Assembly: GCA_001899715.1 (NCBI GenBank) | Contig: MKWI01000006.1 | Location: forward strand, 372,001-436,000 | Length of the DNA: 64,000 bases | Direction of reading: 5' to 3' | Source of the DNA: Sphingobium sp. 66-54 | GTDB taxonomy: Bacteria > Pseudomonadota > Alphaproteobacteria > Sphingomonadales > Sphingomonadaceae | Shown here: in pieces, positions 42,892-53,053 of the stretch | Layout: each line of letters starts with the position of its first letter | Numbering within the stretch: the first letter of the stretch is position 1 | The notes under the pieces: model-generated | Seen by the model: only the letters and a program-made list of their open reading frames with translations | Database searches by the model: none | Told to the model about the DNA's origin: nothing | Translations under genes and position numbers: made by a program

Positions 42892-45021
42892 TTACGGCCG
42901 GGTTTGCTGGGGCTGGGGCTGGGGCGGCGGCGCGGCGGGGCGTGGGGACGCAGACGCGGGCTGTTGTTGCTGCGATGGCGCGGGAGGTTGCGGCTGGGCG
43001 CGGCCGGGGCTGCGGCCGAGCACCTCGTCGATCCAGCGCTGGTCGATGCGCTGGGGGGCCTCGCCGGCGGCGCCTTCGGGTGAGGCGGGAGGCGTGCCGG
43101 GCGCGGCGCCGTCGGCAGGCGGCTGGTCGAGCGGGAGGCCGTCCTCGTCGACCATCATGCCGTTGTCGGGCTGGCCATAGGCCTCCTCATCCGGTTCCAG
43201 CTGCCACTCGGGCAGCGTCACCTCGGTCTCGAACTTCTCGACCGGGCGGCCGGCGGTAGCGACCTGCATATAGGCGGCGAAGGCGCGCGCGGGCGCGCGG
43301 CCGCCGGCGAGGCCGGGAATGGCGCGATTGTCGTCCCGGCCCATCCACACGCCAGTGGTGAGGCCGCTGGAGAAGCCGATGAACCAGCCGTCCTTGTTGC
43401 TGCTGGTGGTGCCGGTCTTGCCCGCGACCGGCCGGCCGATCTGCGCCGCGCGGCCGGTGCCGGTGTTGACCGCCGTCTGCATAAGATCGGTCATGCTCGC
43501 CGCCACCCACGGCGCGACCAGCACGCGGCTGGTATCGTCCTTATGCTCGTAGAGTACCTCGCCGTCCGCCGTGGCGACCTTGAGGATGCCGTAGGGCACC
43601 ACTGCGATGCCCTTGCGCGCCACGGATGCGAAGGCGCGTGTCATGTCGATGACATGCACTTCCGACGTACCGAGCACCATCGAGGGATGGGTGTTGATGG
43701 TGGTCGAGATACCGAAGCGCCGCGCCATGTCGGCAACCGATGGGAACCCGACCTCCATGCCCAGCTTGGCCGCCACGGTGTTGATCGAATAAGCGAAAGC
43801 GGTGCGCACGTCGATCTCGCCGACATTGCGCCGGCTGTCATTGCGCGGACTCCAGCCGTTGATGGTGACGGGACTGTCGTTCACCGGCGTCTGCGGGGTA
43901 TAGCCAGCCTCCAAAGCGGTCAGATAGACGAACAGCTTGAAGGCCGAGCCGGGCTGGCGCTCGGCCGTGGTCGCGCGATTATAGTTGGAGCTGATATAAT
44001 CCAGCCCGCCGACCATGGCGCGCACCGCGCCGTCGCGGTCCAGGCTGACCAGCGCGCCTTGCGCGCCGCCGGGCACATTGGCCTTGATCGCCGCCACCGC
44101 CGCGCGCTGAAGCTTGAGGTCGATGGTGGTGTAAACGTCCAGCGGCTGGTCGCGCTCGTCGATCAGATTGTCGAGCTGCGGCAGCACCCAGTCGGTGAAG
44201 TAGCGCACGCTGTCCTGCGCCTTTTCGGGCGCCATGTGGACGCCCTCCAGATCCACGGCGGCGCGTTCGGCGCTGGTGATGTCGCCATTGGCCTCCATCA
44301 CGTCCAGCACCACACCGGCGCGGCCGGTCGCCGCCTCCACGTCCGCCGTGGGCGAATAATGCGAGGGCGCCTTGACCAGCCCGGCGATGACCGCCGCCTC
44401 AGCTAGATCGAGCGTGGTGGCGCTGTGGCCGAAGAATTTGCGGCTCGCCGCGTCCACGCCATAGGCGCCGCCGCCGAAATAGACCTTGTTGAGATAGAGT
44501 TCGAGGATCTGCTCCTTGCTGAACTTGCGCTCCAGCGCCAGCGCCAGCACCATCTCGCGCAGCTTGCGGCCAGCCGAATAGCTGTTGTTGAGGAAGATGT
44601 TGCGGGCGAGCTGCTGGGTGATGGTGGACGCGCCCTGCAACCGCCGCCCCTCACCGCGCCGGACATAGCCGACCCACACCGCACGGGCGAGGCCGACCGG
44701 ATCGACTCCGGGGTGCATGTAGAAGCGCTTGTCCTCCACCGAGACGAGCGCGCGCGTCATCACCTCCGGGATCTGGCCGGCGGAAAGCCAGCGGCCGTAG
44801 CTCGGCCCGAGCGAGACGATCACCGTGCCGTCCGCCGCGTGGACACGGATCATCTGGCCGTTGGGCGAGCTTTTGAGCGCATCGAAGCTGGGCAGCGACT
44901 GCATGGCGATGACCACCGCGACGACCAGCGCGATCAGCCCGGCAATGCCGGCGCCGATACCGATCTTGAGGAGGCGGACGGCCCAGAGCCGCACGCGGCT
45001 CACCGACTTCGTTCTGGCCAT
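42892..45021 (-). CDS. Penicillin-binding protein 1A
   Basis: The 709-residue bifunctional enzyme polymerises glycan strands and cross-links peptidoglycan at the inner membrane. After a cytosolic tail and one membrane segment (about residues 18-40) comes the GT51 domain with VSVEDKRFYMHPGVDP near residue 92 and GASTITQQLARN. The transpeptidase domain has SxxK (RQPGSAFK) near residue 358, SIN and KTGTTSS near 533. The last 130 residues are Pro/Gln/Ala-rich and probably disordered. No short PBP1A OB-domain insertion is obvious, so the protein is compact relative to E. coli PBP1A. Confidence 0.93.
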   Translation of the reverse strand: MARTKSVSRVRLWAVRLLKIGIGAGIAGLIALVVAVVIAMQSLPSFDALKSSPNGQMIRVHAADGTVIVSLGPSYGRWLSAGQIPEVMTRALVSVEDKRFYMHPGVDPVGLARAVWVGYVRRGEGRRLQGASTITQQLARNIFLNNSYSAGRKLREMVLALALERKFSKEQILELYLNKVYFGGGAYGVDAASRKFFGHSATTLDLAEAAVIAGLVKAPSHYSPTADVEAATGRAGVVLDVMEANGDITSAERAAVDLEGVHMAPEKAQDSVRYFTDWVLPQLDNLIDERDQPLDVYTTIDLKLQRAAVAAIKANVPGGAQGALVSLDRDGAVRAMVGGLDYISSNYNRATTAERQPGSAFKLFVYLTALEAGYTPQTPVNDSPVTINGWSPRNDSRRNVGEIDVRTAFAYSINTVAAKLGMEVGFPSVADMARRFGISTTINTHPSMVLGTSEVHVIDMTRAFASVARKGIAVVPYGILKVATADGEVLYEHKDDTSRVLVAPWVAASMTDLMQTAVNTGTGRAAQIGRPVAGKTGTTSSNKDGWFIGFSSGLTTGVWMGRDDNRAIPGLAGGRAPARAFAAYMQVATAGRPVEKFETEVTLPEWQLEPDEEAYGQPDNGMMVDEDGLPLDQPPADGAAPGTPPASPEGAAGEAPQRIDQRWIDEVLGRSPGRAQPQPPAPSQQQQPASASPRPAAPPPQPQPQQTRP

Positions 45022-45110
45022 GCCCTGCCTTGCTCCGCCCTCATATTGCGCATGCCCTACAAGCGCTCCCCAGCTTTACAAGGGCTGAATAACGCAAGGG
45101 ACGGGGTGTT

Positions 45111-45518
45111 TCAGCGCTCGCCCGGCTCGAAGGCGAGCGAGGCGCTGTTCATGCAGTAGCGCAGCCCATTGGGTGCGGGCCCATCCGGAAAGACATGGCC
45201 GAGGTGGCCCTCGCAGCGCGCACAGCGAATCTCGACGCGGCGCATGCCGTGGCTCGCATCGACCAGTTCGCTCACCGCATCGCCCGTGATCGGCGCGGTG
45301 AAGCTGGGCCAGCCCGAGCCGCTCTCATATTTGCGGGTCGACTCGAACAGCGGCAGGCCGCAGCCCGCGCAGTGATAGACGCCGGCCTCCTTGTTGCCGT
45401 TATAGGGGCCGCTGAAGCGCGGCTCGGTGCCGTGCTCGCGCAGGATATGATATTGCTCGGGCGTGAGGCGCTCGCGCCATTCGGCTTCCGTCAGATTGAG
45501 CTTCTCCATGCCCTGCAT
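45111..45518 (-). CDS. msrB: Peptide-methionine (R)-S-oxide reductase
   Basis: The 135-residue protein reduces methionine-R-sulfoxide in proteins. The zinc CxxC pairs are HCAGCGLP and RCARCEGH, the core motif is ESGSGWPSF, and the catalytic cysteine is C122 in RYCMNSASLAF. ATG 45518 and ATG 45509 are both plausible starts. The open frame continues upstream through a proline-rich stretch that lacks support. It is unexported, so it acts in the cytosol. Confidence 0.92.
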   Translation of the reverse strand: MQGMEKLNLTEAEWRERLTPEQYHILREHGTEPRFSGPYNGNKEAGVYHCAGCGLPLFESTRKYESGSGWPSFTAPITGDAVSELVDASHGMRRVEIRCARCEGHLGHVFPDGPAPNGLRYCMNSASLAFEPGER

Positions 45519-45673
45519 ATCGGATGTCGGCGGGATGACGTCAACGGTCGGCGGGGATTGCGGCGGGTCTTGCGGTGGTTGTGGGGCTGGATGGCGGTCC
45601 CGGATTGGGGAAGCCATCCCGACACGAACGGCGTTCTCCCGTCTCGGCAGGACACGCCCGCTTCGGCCATGGT

Positions 45674-45751
45674 GTGTTCCTGCGCAGGCAGGAACCCGGG
45701 GCGGCAAGGCACGGCGGCTGGGCCCTGGGCTCCTGCCTGCGCAGGAGCACA
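45674..45751. repeat. REP-like palindrome pair, copy H
   Basis: GTGTTCCTGCGCAGGCAGGA followed by ACCCGGGGCGGCAAGGC, then an inverted GGCTCCTGCCTGCGCAGGAG at 45728-45747. This is the full facing-pair form, as in copy A, in the gap between divergent msrB and the MFS gene. Confidence 0.8.
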
Positions 45752-45905
45752 ACTTCTCTCTCATGCTCGCATGCTCGGGCGGACAAGCTCCGAAATACGC
45801 CGCTTGCCAGACGCGATGCACCGCCACACCGACGGGGCTTGTCCACCAGCGATATAATCGCCAACAGATGAGGCACTTTTTCTCCACTCCGTGCATAGAG
45901 GGAGC

Positions 45906-47576
45906 ATGAGCGCCGAAACGACCGCCCCTTCTCCGCCCGCCCCCAGCCCTTTCTCGCTGCCGATCTTCCGTGCGGTGTGGACCGCCAGCATGATCTCCAA
46001 CTTCGGCGGGTTGATCCAGGCGGTCGGCGCCTCCTGGATGATGGCCGCGATCGGCGCCTCGCCGCAGATGATCGCGCTGGTGCAGACGTCGACCAGCCTG
46101 CCAATCATGCTGCTCTCGCTGTGGGCCGGCGCGGTGGCCGACAATGTCGACCGGCGCAAGGTGATGCTGGCGGCACAATGCTTCATGCTCACCGTCTCGC
46201 TGATCCTCGCACTCGCCGCGTGGCAGGGGTTGCTGACGCCATGGCTACTGCTCTCGCTCACCTTCATGATCGGCTGCGGCACGGCGATGAACTCGCCTGC
46301 CTGGCAGGCGTCGGTGGGGGACATGGTGCCGCGCGCGGCGCTGCCGAGCGCCGTCGCCTACAACAGTATGGGGTTCAACATCGCGCGCAGCGTAGGGCCC
46401 GCGCTGGGCGGCGCTATCGTCGCCGTGGGCAGCGCAGCGGCGGCGTTCTTCATCAATGCGGTCAGCTATATCGGGCTGATCGCGGTGCTGTGGCGCTGGC
46501 AGCCGCGGGTGCCCGAGCGGGTGCTGCCGCGCGAGCGGCTGGGCGTGGCGATGGGCGCGGGCATCCGCTACGTCGCCATGTCGCCCTCGATCCGCCGGGT
46601 GATCCTGCGCGCGGCGCTGTTCGGGGTGGCGGCCAGCGCCATCCCCGCGCTGATGCCGCTGGTGGCGCGCGACGTGGTGCGCGGCGGCCCGATGACCTAC
46701 GGCCTGCTGCTCGGCTGCTTCGGCCTCGGCGCGGTGGGCGGCGCCTTCTCCAGCCGATGGCTGCGCACCCGCTTCTCGACCGAGGGGGTGGTGGCGATCG
46801 CCGCCTTCGCCGTCGCCATCGGCGCCAGCGCGACGGGAGTGAGCCGCTATCTCGTCCCCTCGCTGCTGGCGCTGGTGCTGGCGGGCGCCGGCTGGGTGAT
46901 CGCGCTCTCCACCTTCAACGTCAGCGTGCAGATGGCCTCACCGCGCTGGGTGGTGGCGCGGGCGCTGGCGCTCTACCAGATGGCGGTGTTCGGCGCGATG
47001 GCGGGCGGGAGCTGGCTGTTCGGCGTGATCGCGGACGGGCACGGAGCGGTCGATGCGCTGCATGTCGCTGCCCTGCTCCAGCTCGTCGGCCTGGCGGCGG
47101 GGCTGCGCTGGCGGATGCCGGCGATCGGCGCGGCCAATCTCGACCCACAGGACCGCTGGCGCGAGCCCGACACCACCGTGCCGGTGGAGGGCCGCAGCGG
47201 GCCGATCGTGGTGACGATCGAGCATCGCATCCCGGAGGGGAACATTCCCGCCTTCCTCTCGGTGATGAACGAGCGGCGGCGCATCCGCCTGCGCGACGGC
47301 GCGCGGGGCTGGACGCTGCTGCGCGACCTCGCCGATCCGCAGCTCTGGATCGAGCGCTACGACGTGCCGACCTGGCTCGATTATGTCCGCCACAACACGC
47401 GCCGCACCAATGCCGACGCCGAAAACAGCCTGGCGCTGCGCCAGTTGCGCGTCGACGAGCGCGAGCCGGTCGTCCACCGCATGATCGAGCGGCAGACCAA
47501 CTTCCTGCCGATCCAGCGCACCGAGGGGCCGCGCGAGATGGCGGGGCCGATGACGGACCCGACGCGGTCGAATTGA
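45906..47576 (+). CDS. MFS transporter with C-terminal cytosolic domain (MFS_3 type)
   Basis: The 556-residue protein has about 11-12 membrane segments in residues 15-405, then a soluble C-terminal domain of about 140 residues beginning GPIVVTIEHRIPEGNIPAF. The transporter part has the loop-2 motif GAVADNVDRRKVM and the NSPAWQASVGDMVPR segment typical of MFS_3 (EntS-like exporters of small molecules). The C-terminal part resembles a monooxygenase-like (ABM) fold and includes an LWIERYDVPTWLDY strand. This fused layout is common in the family. ATG 45906 follows GGGAGC closely. Confidence 0.88.
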   Translation: MSAETTAPSPPAPSPFSLPIFRAVWTASMISNFGGLIQAVGASWMMAAIGASPQMIALVQTSTSLPIMLLSLWAGAVADNVDRRKVMLAAQCFMLTVSLILALAAWQGLLTPWLLLSLTFMIGCGTAMNSPAWQASVGDMVPRAALPSAVAYNSMGFNIARSVGPALGGAIVAVGSAAAAFFINAVSYIGLIAVLWRWQPRVPERVLPRERLGVAMGAGIRYVAMSPSIRRVILRAALFGVAASAIPALMPLVARDVVRGGPMTYGLLLGCFGLGAVGGAFSSRWLRTRFSTEGVVAIAAFAVAIGASATGVSRYLVPSLLALVLAGAGWVIALSTFNVSVQMASPRWVVARALALYQMAVFGAMAGGSWLFGVIADGHGAVDALHVAALLQLVGLAAGLRWRMPAIGAANLDPQDRWREPDTTVPVEGRSGPIVVTIEHRIPEGNIPAFLSVMNERRRIRLRDGARGWTLLRDLADPQLWIERYDVPTWLDYVRHNTRRTNADAENSLALRQLRVDEREPVVHRMIERQTNFLPIQRTEGPREMAGPMTDPTRSN

Positions 47577-47583
47577 AGCAGCC

Positions 47584-47660
47584 AGTGCTCCTGCACAGGC
47601 AGGAGCCCGGAGCGCATGAGCGGTTCTTTTCTCCCTTAGGCTCCTGCCTGCGCAGGAGGA
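47584..47660. repeat. REP-like palindrome pair, copy I
   Basis: GTGCTCCTGCACAGGCAGGA (47585-47604) faces GGCTCCTGCCTGCGCAGGAG (47639-47658). The spacer GCGCATGAGCGGTTCTTTT is shared with copy K at 58351, so these two descend from one subtype. It lies directly after the MFS stop. Confidence 0.8.
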
Positions 47661-47785
47661 CGGTGCAAGCGGCGGATGGATGGCCCTTTCCCGAGGGCGC
47701 GCGCCGGGCCGGACGTATCCCGACTTCGCTCGACAGAACGGGGTTTGCGCGCCAGTGACGCGGCGAATGCCCCAAGCGCCGCCTG

Positions 47786-49891
47786 CTACCCCCGCGCCTT
47801 CACCTTCGCGCGCCAGCCGTGGAGGAGGGGCTCGGTATAGCCGTTGGGCTGGGTGAGGCCCTCGAATACCAGCGCGCGGGCGGCCTGATACGCCATGCTT
47901 TGCGGGTTGCCGGCCATCGGCGTGTAAAGCGGATCGCCGGCATTCTGGGCGTCGACCTTGGCGGCCATCTTCTCGAACGCGGCGTCGACCTGCGCGGCGG
48001 TGCAGACGCCGTGGAGCAGCCAGTTGGCAATGTGCTGCGAGGAGATACGCAGCGTCGCGCGATCCTCCATCAGGCCGATGTCGTTGATGTCCGGCACCTT
48101 GGAGCAGCCGATGCCCTGATCGACCCAGCGCACGACATAGCCGAGAATGCCCTGCGCGTTGTTCTCCAGCTCGGCGCGCACCTCGTCCCCGGACCAGTTG
48201 GTGCCGGGCGAGACGGGGATGGTGAGCAGGTCCGCCAGCGGGGCGACCGGCTCGGACGCGCGCTCGGCCTGCCGGGCGGTCACGTCGACCGCGTGATAAT
48301 GGGTGGCGTGCAGCGTCGCGGCGGTCGGCGAAGGCACCCAGGCGGTGTTGGCGCCGCTCTGCGGATGGCCGATCTTCTGCGCCAGCATGTCCGCCATCCG
48401 GTCCGGCGCAGCCCACATGCCCTTGCCGATCTGCGCGCGGCCGGCAAAGCCGGTGGCGAGGCCGATCTGCACGTTGCGGTCCTCATAGGCCCTGATCCAC
48501 GCGGCGCTTTTCATGTCGCCCTTGCGGATCATCGGCCCGGCGCGCATCGAAGTGTGAATCTCATCCCCCGTGCGGTCGAGGAAGCCGGTGTTGATGAACA
48601 CTACCCGGTCCTTCACCGCATGGATGCAGGCGGCGAGATTGGCGGAGGTGCGCCGCTCCTCGTCCATCACGCCGACCTTGAGGCGGTGGCGTTCCAGCTC
48701 CAGCAGATCCTCGATCGCGTCGAACAGATCGTCGGTGAAGGCGCACTCCTCCGGCCCGTGCATCTTGGGCTTGACGATATAGATGCTGCCAGTGGCGCTG
48801 TTTCGGAAAGCGCCGTTACCGCGCAGGTCGTGCAGCGCGATCAGGCTGGTGAGGATACCATCGAGAATGCCCTCGGGCGCCTCGCTGCCATCGGGCAGGC
48901 GGAGCGCGGGCGTGGTCATGAGATGGCCGACATTGCGCACGAACAGCAGGCTGCGGCCCTTGAGCGTGATCTGCGCGCCGTCCGGGCCGGTGAGGCTCTT
49001 GTCCGCCGCCAGCCGGCGGGTCAGCGTCTTGCCGCCCTTCTCAAAGGTCGCTTCGAGATCGCCTTTCATGAGGCCGAGCCAGTTGGCATAGGCCGCCACC
49101 TTGTCCGCCGCGTCGACCGCCGCGACCGAATCTTCCAGATCGACGATAGTGGAGAGCGCTGCCTCCAGGATCACATCGGCAAGATGGATGGGATCGTCGC
49201 GGCCGACCGGATGATCGCCGTCGAACAGCATCTCGATATGAAGGCCGTTGTTGCGGAAAAAGAAGCTGTGTTCGGAGCGGCCGACATATTGGCTCTCGTC
49301 GCGAAGGGCGATGCCCTCGCTGACATCGCGCAGGTCCGCCCAAGAGCCGCTCTTGAGGGGCACGGCCTTGTCGAGAAAGGCCCGCGCCCACGCGATGACC
49401 TGCGCGCCGCGTTCCCGGTCATAACCGCCGGACCTGGCGGCGCCGGGCAGTGCGTCGGTGCCGTAGAGCGCATCGTAGAGGCTGCCCCAGCGGGCGTTGG
49501 CGGCGTTGAGCAGGAAGCGCGCGTTGAGCACCGGCACGACGAGCTGCGGCCCGGCCATGCTCGCCAGCTCCGGATCGACATGGTCCGAGCCGATGGTGAA
49601 GGGCGCCGGCTCGGGCACCAGATAGCCGATCTCGCGCAGGAATGCCTGATAGGCCACCGCGTCCACCGGCTTGCCGGCATTCGCCGCGTGCCAGCCGTCG
49701 ATCCGCGCCTGCAACTCGTCGCGCCGGGCGAGCAGCGCGCGATTGCGCGGGGCGAAGTGGACGAAGATGGCCGCCGCGCCCTGCCAGAAGGCGCCCGGCT
49801 CGATGCCGGTGCCGGGCAGCGCCTGCCCCTCGATGAAATCAACCAGCTCCTGCGCGACCGACAGGCCGGCGCGTGCAACCATCTGCGTCAT
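47786..49891 (-). CDS. glcB: Malate synthase G
   Basis: The 701-residue enzyme condenses glyoxylate with acetyl-CoA to malate in the glyoxylate bypass. Signature segments are [36 protein letters not shown], the [10 protein letters not shown] catalytic region, [14 protein letters not shown] and [21 protein letters not shown]. Length matches isoform G. No isocitrate lyase gene is in the window. The start ATG 49891 is 16 bases after the glcG-like gene's stop, so the two form an operon. Confidence 0.95.
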   Translation of the reverse strand: MTQMVARAGLSVAQELVDFIEGQALPGTGIEPGAFWQGAAAIFVHFAPRNRALLARRDELQARIDGWHAANAGKPVDAVAYQAFLREIGYLVPEPAPFTIGSDHVDPELASMAGPQLVVPVLNARFLLNAANARWGSLYDALYGTDALPGAARSGGYDRERGAQVIAWARAFLDKAVPLKSGSWADLRDVSEGIALRDESQYVGRSEHSFFFRNNGLHIEMLFDGDHPVGRDDPIHLADVILEAALSTIVDLEDSVAAVDAADKVAAYANWLGLMKGDLEATFEKGGKTLTRRLAADKSLTGPDGAQITLKGRSLLFVRNVGHLMTTPALRLPDGSEAPEGILDGILTSLIALHDLRGNGAFRNSATGSIYIVKPKMHGPEECAFTDDLFDAIEDLLELERHRLKVGVMDEERRTSANLAACIHAVKDRVVFINTGFLDRTGDEIHTSMRAGPMIRKGDMKSAAWIRAYEDRNVQIGLATGFAGRAQIGKGMWAAPDRMADMLAQKIGHPQSGANTAWVPSPTAATLHATHYHAVDVTARQAERASEPVAPLADLLTIPVSPGTNWSGDEVRAELENNAQGILGYVVRWVDQGIGCSKVPDINDIGLMEDRATLRISSQHIANWLLHGVCTAAQVDAAFEKMAAKVDAQNAGDPLYTPMAGNPQSMAYQAARALVFEGLTQPNGYTEPLLHGWRAKVKARG

Positions 49892-49907
49892 GTCCCGCGC
49901 TCTCCCC

Positions 49908-50336
49908 TCAGCCCTGCGCCCGCAGCCCGGCGGCGGCGATGCCGGCAAGCGCGGCCAGCTCGTCATTGTCCGAGGTGTCGCCGGTGACGCCGACCGCGCC
50001 GATGGGGGCGCCCTGCGCATCGACCACGATGACGCCGCCCGCCGCCGGGATCACCGGATGCGGCGCGGAGGAGGCGAAGGCGCCGATGAACCACGGCCGC
50101 TCCGCCGCCATCTCCCCCACCTTGCGCGAGGAGACGCCGAGCGCCAGCGCGCCGGCCGCCTTGCCGGCCGCGATCTGCGCGCGTGCGAACGAGGCGGTAT
50201 CGCTGCGCTGGAAGGCGATAAGGTGCCCGCCGGCATCGACCACCGCAACGCTGAGCGGCTTCAGGCCCAGCTCCCGCCCCTTGGCGAAGGCGCCAGCGAT
50301 GGCCGCATTGGCCTGGTCCAGTGTGATGTGGCTCAT
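49908..50336 (-). CDS. glcG: GlcG/HbpS family heme-binding-like protein
   Basis: The 142-residue single-domain protein matches the GlcG/HbpS (DUF336) family: [22 protein letters not shown], the [14 protein letters not shown] helix and the glycine-rich [12 protein letters not shown] and [11 protein letters not shown] strands. The family lies in glycolate operons, and HbpS members bind heme; the role of GlcG in glyoxylate use is not settled. It precedes glcB by 16 bases. Confidence 0.88.
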   Translation of the reverse strand: MSHITLDQANAAIAGAFAKGRELGLKPLSVAVVDAGGHLIAFQRSDTASFARAQIAAGKAAGALALGVSSRKVGEMAAERPWFIGAFASSAPHPVIPAAGGVIVVDAQGAPIGAVGVTGDTSDNDELAALAGIAAAGLRAQG

Positions 50337-50597
50337 CCGTCTCTCTCCCGATTCGGCGTCACGGCAAGCGTGCAGCGATCCATAGCGCCGAGATTACAGC
50401 ATGGCTCTCTAGACGAAAGCGTAGAACTATTCAAATTCTCATGATTAGCATTGGGAATATTTTTGCGCAGGGCGATACCGCCGCTGCCAGCGCTTCGGCC
50501 GGGCCCGGCGACAGGCCGGCAATGCGGGGTGTAAAAGGCGGTGAAACCGATTATGGGCGGCGTTTGTTTCGCCCCCGAGAGTGACCGAGAGGACGCC

Positions 50598-51440
50598 ATG
50601 ACCGACACCAGCCTGATCGCCGCCATCGACACCGCCTGGGAGGACCGCGCCAATATCGGCCTCACCACCATGGGCGACGTGCGCGTGGCCGTTACCAAGG
50701 CGCTGCGCCTGATCGACAGCGGCGAGGCGCGCGTGGCCGAGCCGACATCCAATGGCTGGCAAGTCAACCAGTGGCTGAAGAAGGCGGTGCTGCTCTCCTT
50801 CCGCCTCAACGACAATGCGCTGATCTCCCACGGGCCCGGCGGCGCCCATTGGTGGGACAAGGTGCCGAGCAAATTCTCCGGCTGGGGCGAGGCGGAGTTC
50901 CGCGCCGCCGGCTTCCGCGCCGTGCCGGGCAGCATCGTGCGTGCCGGCGCGCATGTCGCCCGCAACGTCATCCTGATGCCGAGTTTCGTCAACATCGGCG
51001 CCTTCGTCGACGAGGGCACGATGGTCGACACCTGGGTGACGGTGGGGAGTTGCGCGCAGATCGGCAAGAACGTCCACCTCTCCGGCGGCGTCGGCATTGG
51101 CGGCGTGCTGGAGCCGTTACAGGCCGATCCGGTCGTCATCGAGGACGATTGCTTCATCGGCGCGCGCTCGGAAGTGGTCGAGGGCGTGCGGATCGGCAAG
51201 GGCTCGGTGCTCTCGATGGGCGTGTTCATCAGCCAGTCGACCAAGATCGTCGACCGGGCCACCGGGCAGGTCCACATGGGCGAAGTGCCGCCTTATTCGG
51301 TGGTCGTCCCCGGGTCACTGCCCGGCAAGCCGCTGCCCGACGGCACGCCGGGGCCGAGCCTCTCCTGCGCCGTCATCGTCAAGACGGTTGACGCACAGAC
51401 CCGCTCCAAGACCGGGATCAACGACCTGCTGCGGGATTGA
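50598..51440 (+). CDS. dapD: 2,3,4,5-tetrahydropyridine-2,6-dicarboxylate N-succinyltransferase
   Basis: The 280-residue enzyme succinylates tetrahydrodipicolinate in the lysine/diaminopimelate pathway. The N-terminal helices ([29 protein letters not shown]) precede a left-handed parallel beta-helix of hexapeptide repeats ([43 protein letters not shown]). GAGAGGA before ATG 50598 sets the start. It is physically separate from lysA, 32 kb away, though both serve one pathway. Confidence 0.95.
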   Translation: MTDTSLIAAIDTAWEDRANIGLTTMGDVRVAVTKALRLIDSGEARVAEPTSNGWQVNQWLKKAVLLSFRLNDNALISHGPGGAHWWDKVPSKFSGWGEAEFRAAGFRAVPGSIVRAGAHVARNVILMPSFVNIGAFVDEGTMVDTWVTVGSCAQIGKNVHLSGGVGIGGVLEPLQADPVVIEDDCFIGARSEVVEGVRIGKGSVLSMGVFISQSTKIVDRATGQVHMGEVPPYSVVVPGSLPGKPLPDGTPGPSLSCAVIVKTVDAQTRSKTGINDLLRD

Positions 51441-51504
51441 TCGGGGACGGCCGTGCTTCGTTTACGCGCTTGAGGAACAGGTAGAGCGGGTCCGCTGTTG
51501 AGCG

Positions 51505-51590
51505 CCGTGCTGCTCCTGCGCAAGCAAGAGGCCCGTGCGGCAAGGCACTGCGGCTGGGCCCTGGGCTCCTGCCTGCGCAGGAGCACATCT
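51505..51590. repeat. REP-like palindrome pair, copy J
   Basis: GTGCTGCTCCTGCGCAAGCA with AGAGGCCC is a diverged unit, followed by the spacer GCGGCAAGGCACTGCGGCTG and the inverted core GGCTCCTGCCTGCGCAGGAG at 51564-51583. It shares the longer spacer of copy H. It lies 65 bases after dapD. Confidence 0.75.
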
Positions 51591-51723
51591 CTTTCCTTTC
51601 CTCGTTGCCCCCTCGCCTGCATCGAGCGGAACACGCGCCGCACATGCTCGACACGGATGGACCGGGCCTCTATCCCCATGATGACCGCTCCGGAATGGGA
51701 GCATGACTGCACGGGGAGAGGAC

Positions 51724-52500
51724 ATGCAGCATAGATTCAAGGCGTTCCCTTTGACGATTCTGGCGGCGTCGCTCTGTGCCGGGGGCGTGCTGGCCCAAGG
51801 CGCGCCGAGCACGCCGGACCGCGCGGCGCACTATGCCGCCATCGCCAAATTACCGGCGTTCGAAGGCGTGTGGCAGGCGGACCGAGGATCGGTGACGCGG
51901 CTGCGCGCGGCGGAGGGCGAGGCGCCGCTGACGCCCTCTGCGCGCGCGGCGGTGGACGCCTACAACGCCGCCAAGGAGCAGGGCCGCAATACCCAGACCG
52001 AGGGCGCCAACTGCGTGCCGGTGGGGATGCCGGGCGCGATGCGCTACCCCTATCCGATCGAGATCATCTACTCGCCGGGCAAGGTGAACATCGTCATCGA
52101 GACGCACAGCCAGGTGCGGCGCATCTATACCGACGGGCGTCCGCTGCCGGAGGATCCGGACCCGCTGTTCAACGGTTCCTCGATCGGCCATTGGGAGGGC
52201 GATGTGCTGGTCGCCGATACGGTCGGCCTCTCGCCGCAAGTCTCGCTGATCGCGGGCCTGCACGCCACGGAGAATACGCGGATCCGCGAGCGCTTTCATC
52301 TTGAGGGGCCGGACAAGCTGATCGTCGAGACCACGATCACCGACCCGGCGCTGTTCACCGCGCCGTTCATCACCACGATGGGCTACAAGCTGGAGCCGGA
52401 CTGGGAGATCCGCGAATATGTCTGCCAGGAGAATAATCGCGATGCGGCGGATGCCGAGGGCCGGCCGAGCATGAACCTTGGCCTGGGCAATAACGACTGA
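51724..52500 (+). CDS. Secreted protein of unknown function
   Basis: The 258-residue product starts at ATG 51724 with GGGGAGAGG immediately before and has a signal peptide (about residues 1-25, ending VLAQ). The mature part contains the lines VNIVIETHSQVRRIYTDGRP, LPEDPDPLFNGSSIGHWEGD and VLVADTVGLS, a strand pattern common in secreted proteins of sphingomonads and acidobacteria of unknown role. A pair of cysteines (NCVP, YVCQE) may bridge. The GNAT gene begins 32 bases after it. Confidence 0.75.
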   Translation: MQHRFKAFPLTILAASLCAGGVLAQGAPSTPDRAAHYAAIAKLPAFEGVWQADRGSVTRLRAAEGEAPLTPSARAAVDAYNAAKEQGRNTQTEGANCVPVGMPGAMRYPYPIEIIYSPGKVNIVIETHSQVRRIYTDGRPLPEDPDPLFNGSSIGHWEGDVLVADTVGLSPQVSLIAGLHATENTRIRERFHLEGPDKLIVETTITDPALFTAPFITTMGYKLEPDWEIREYVCQENNRDAADAEGRPSMNLGLGNND

Positions 52501-52532
52501 ACGCGGCGGCGGTGCGAGGAGATGGAATATAT

Positions 52533-52973
52533 GTGAGGCTGGCGGCCGGCGGCGATCTCGATGCACTCGCCGCGCTGTTCGACGCCTATCGGCAGTTCTA
52601 CCGGCAGGCGCCGGACCTGCCGGGCGCCCGCGCCTTCCTCGCCGCGCGCTTGGCGCATCGGCAATCGATCGTCCTGCTTGCCGAGGATGGGCAGGGGGCG
52701 GCGCTGGGCTTTGCACAGCTCTACCCTTCGTTCACCTCCACGGGGATGGAGCCCATCCTCATCCTCAACGACCTGTTCGTGATGCCCGAAGCGCGCGGGC
52801 GTGGCGTCGGCAGCGCACTGTTGCAGGCAGCCGCCGAGCATGGCCGCGCGGCGGGCGCGGCGCGGCTCACCCTCAAGACCGCCGTCGACAATTTGCCCGC
52901 GCAGGGCGCCTATGCCGCCAACGGCTGGATGCGCGACGAGGCTTTCTACAGCTACGATTTGCGGCTGGATTGA
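52533..52973 (+). CDS. GNAT family N-acetyltransferase
   Basis: The 146-residue single-domain acetyltransferase has the acetyl-CoA loop LFVMPEARGRGVGSALLQAA near residues 80-99, preceded by the ILNDLFV strand and followed by LTLKTAVDNLPAQGAYAANGW, the C-terminal binding helix and strand. Substrate is unknown. No ATG is suitable: GTG 52533 with GGAG at nine-base spacing is chosen; GTG 52512 is an alternative that would add seven residues. Confidence 0.85.
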   Translation: MRLAAGGDLDALAALFDAYRQFYRQAPDLPGARAFLAARLAHRQSIVLLAEDGQGAALGFAQLYPSFTSTGMEPILILNDLFVMPEARGRGVGSALLQAAAEHGRAAGAARLTLKTAVDNLPAQGAYAANGWMRDEAFYSYDLRLD

Positions 52974-53053
52974 AGGACGGGTTTACCGGCAGAAAAATGC
53001 GGCGCCGCGCCATTTGATTTCCCCTCGCGTCGCGCGCTCCCTATATCCCGCCC

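Noticed and set aside
47819..49987. Plus-strand 722-codon frame over glcB
   Set aside because: It is the antisense of malate synthase G, whose motifs are unmistakable.
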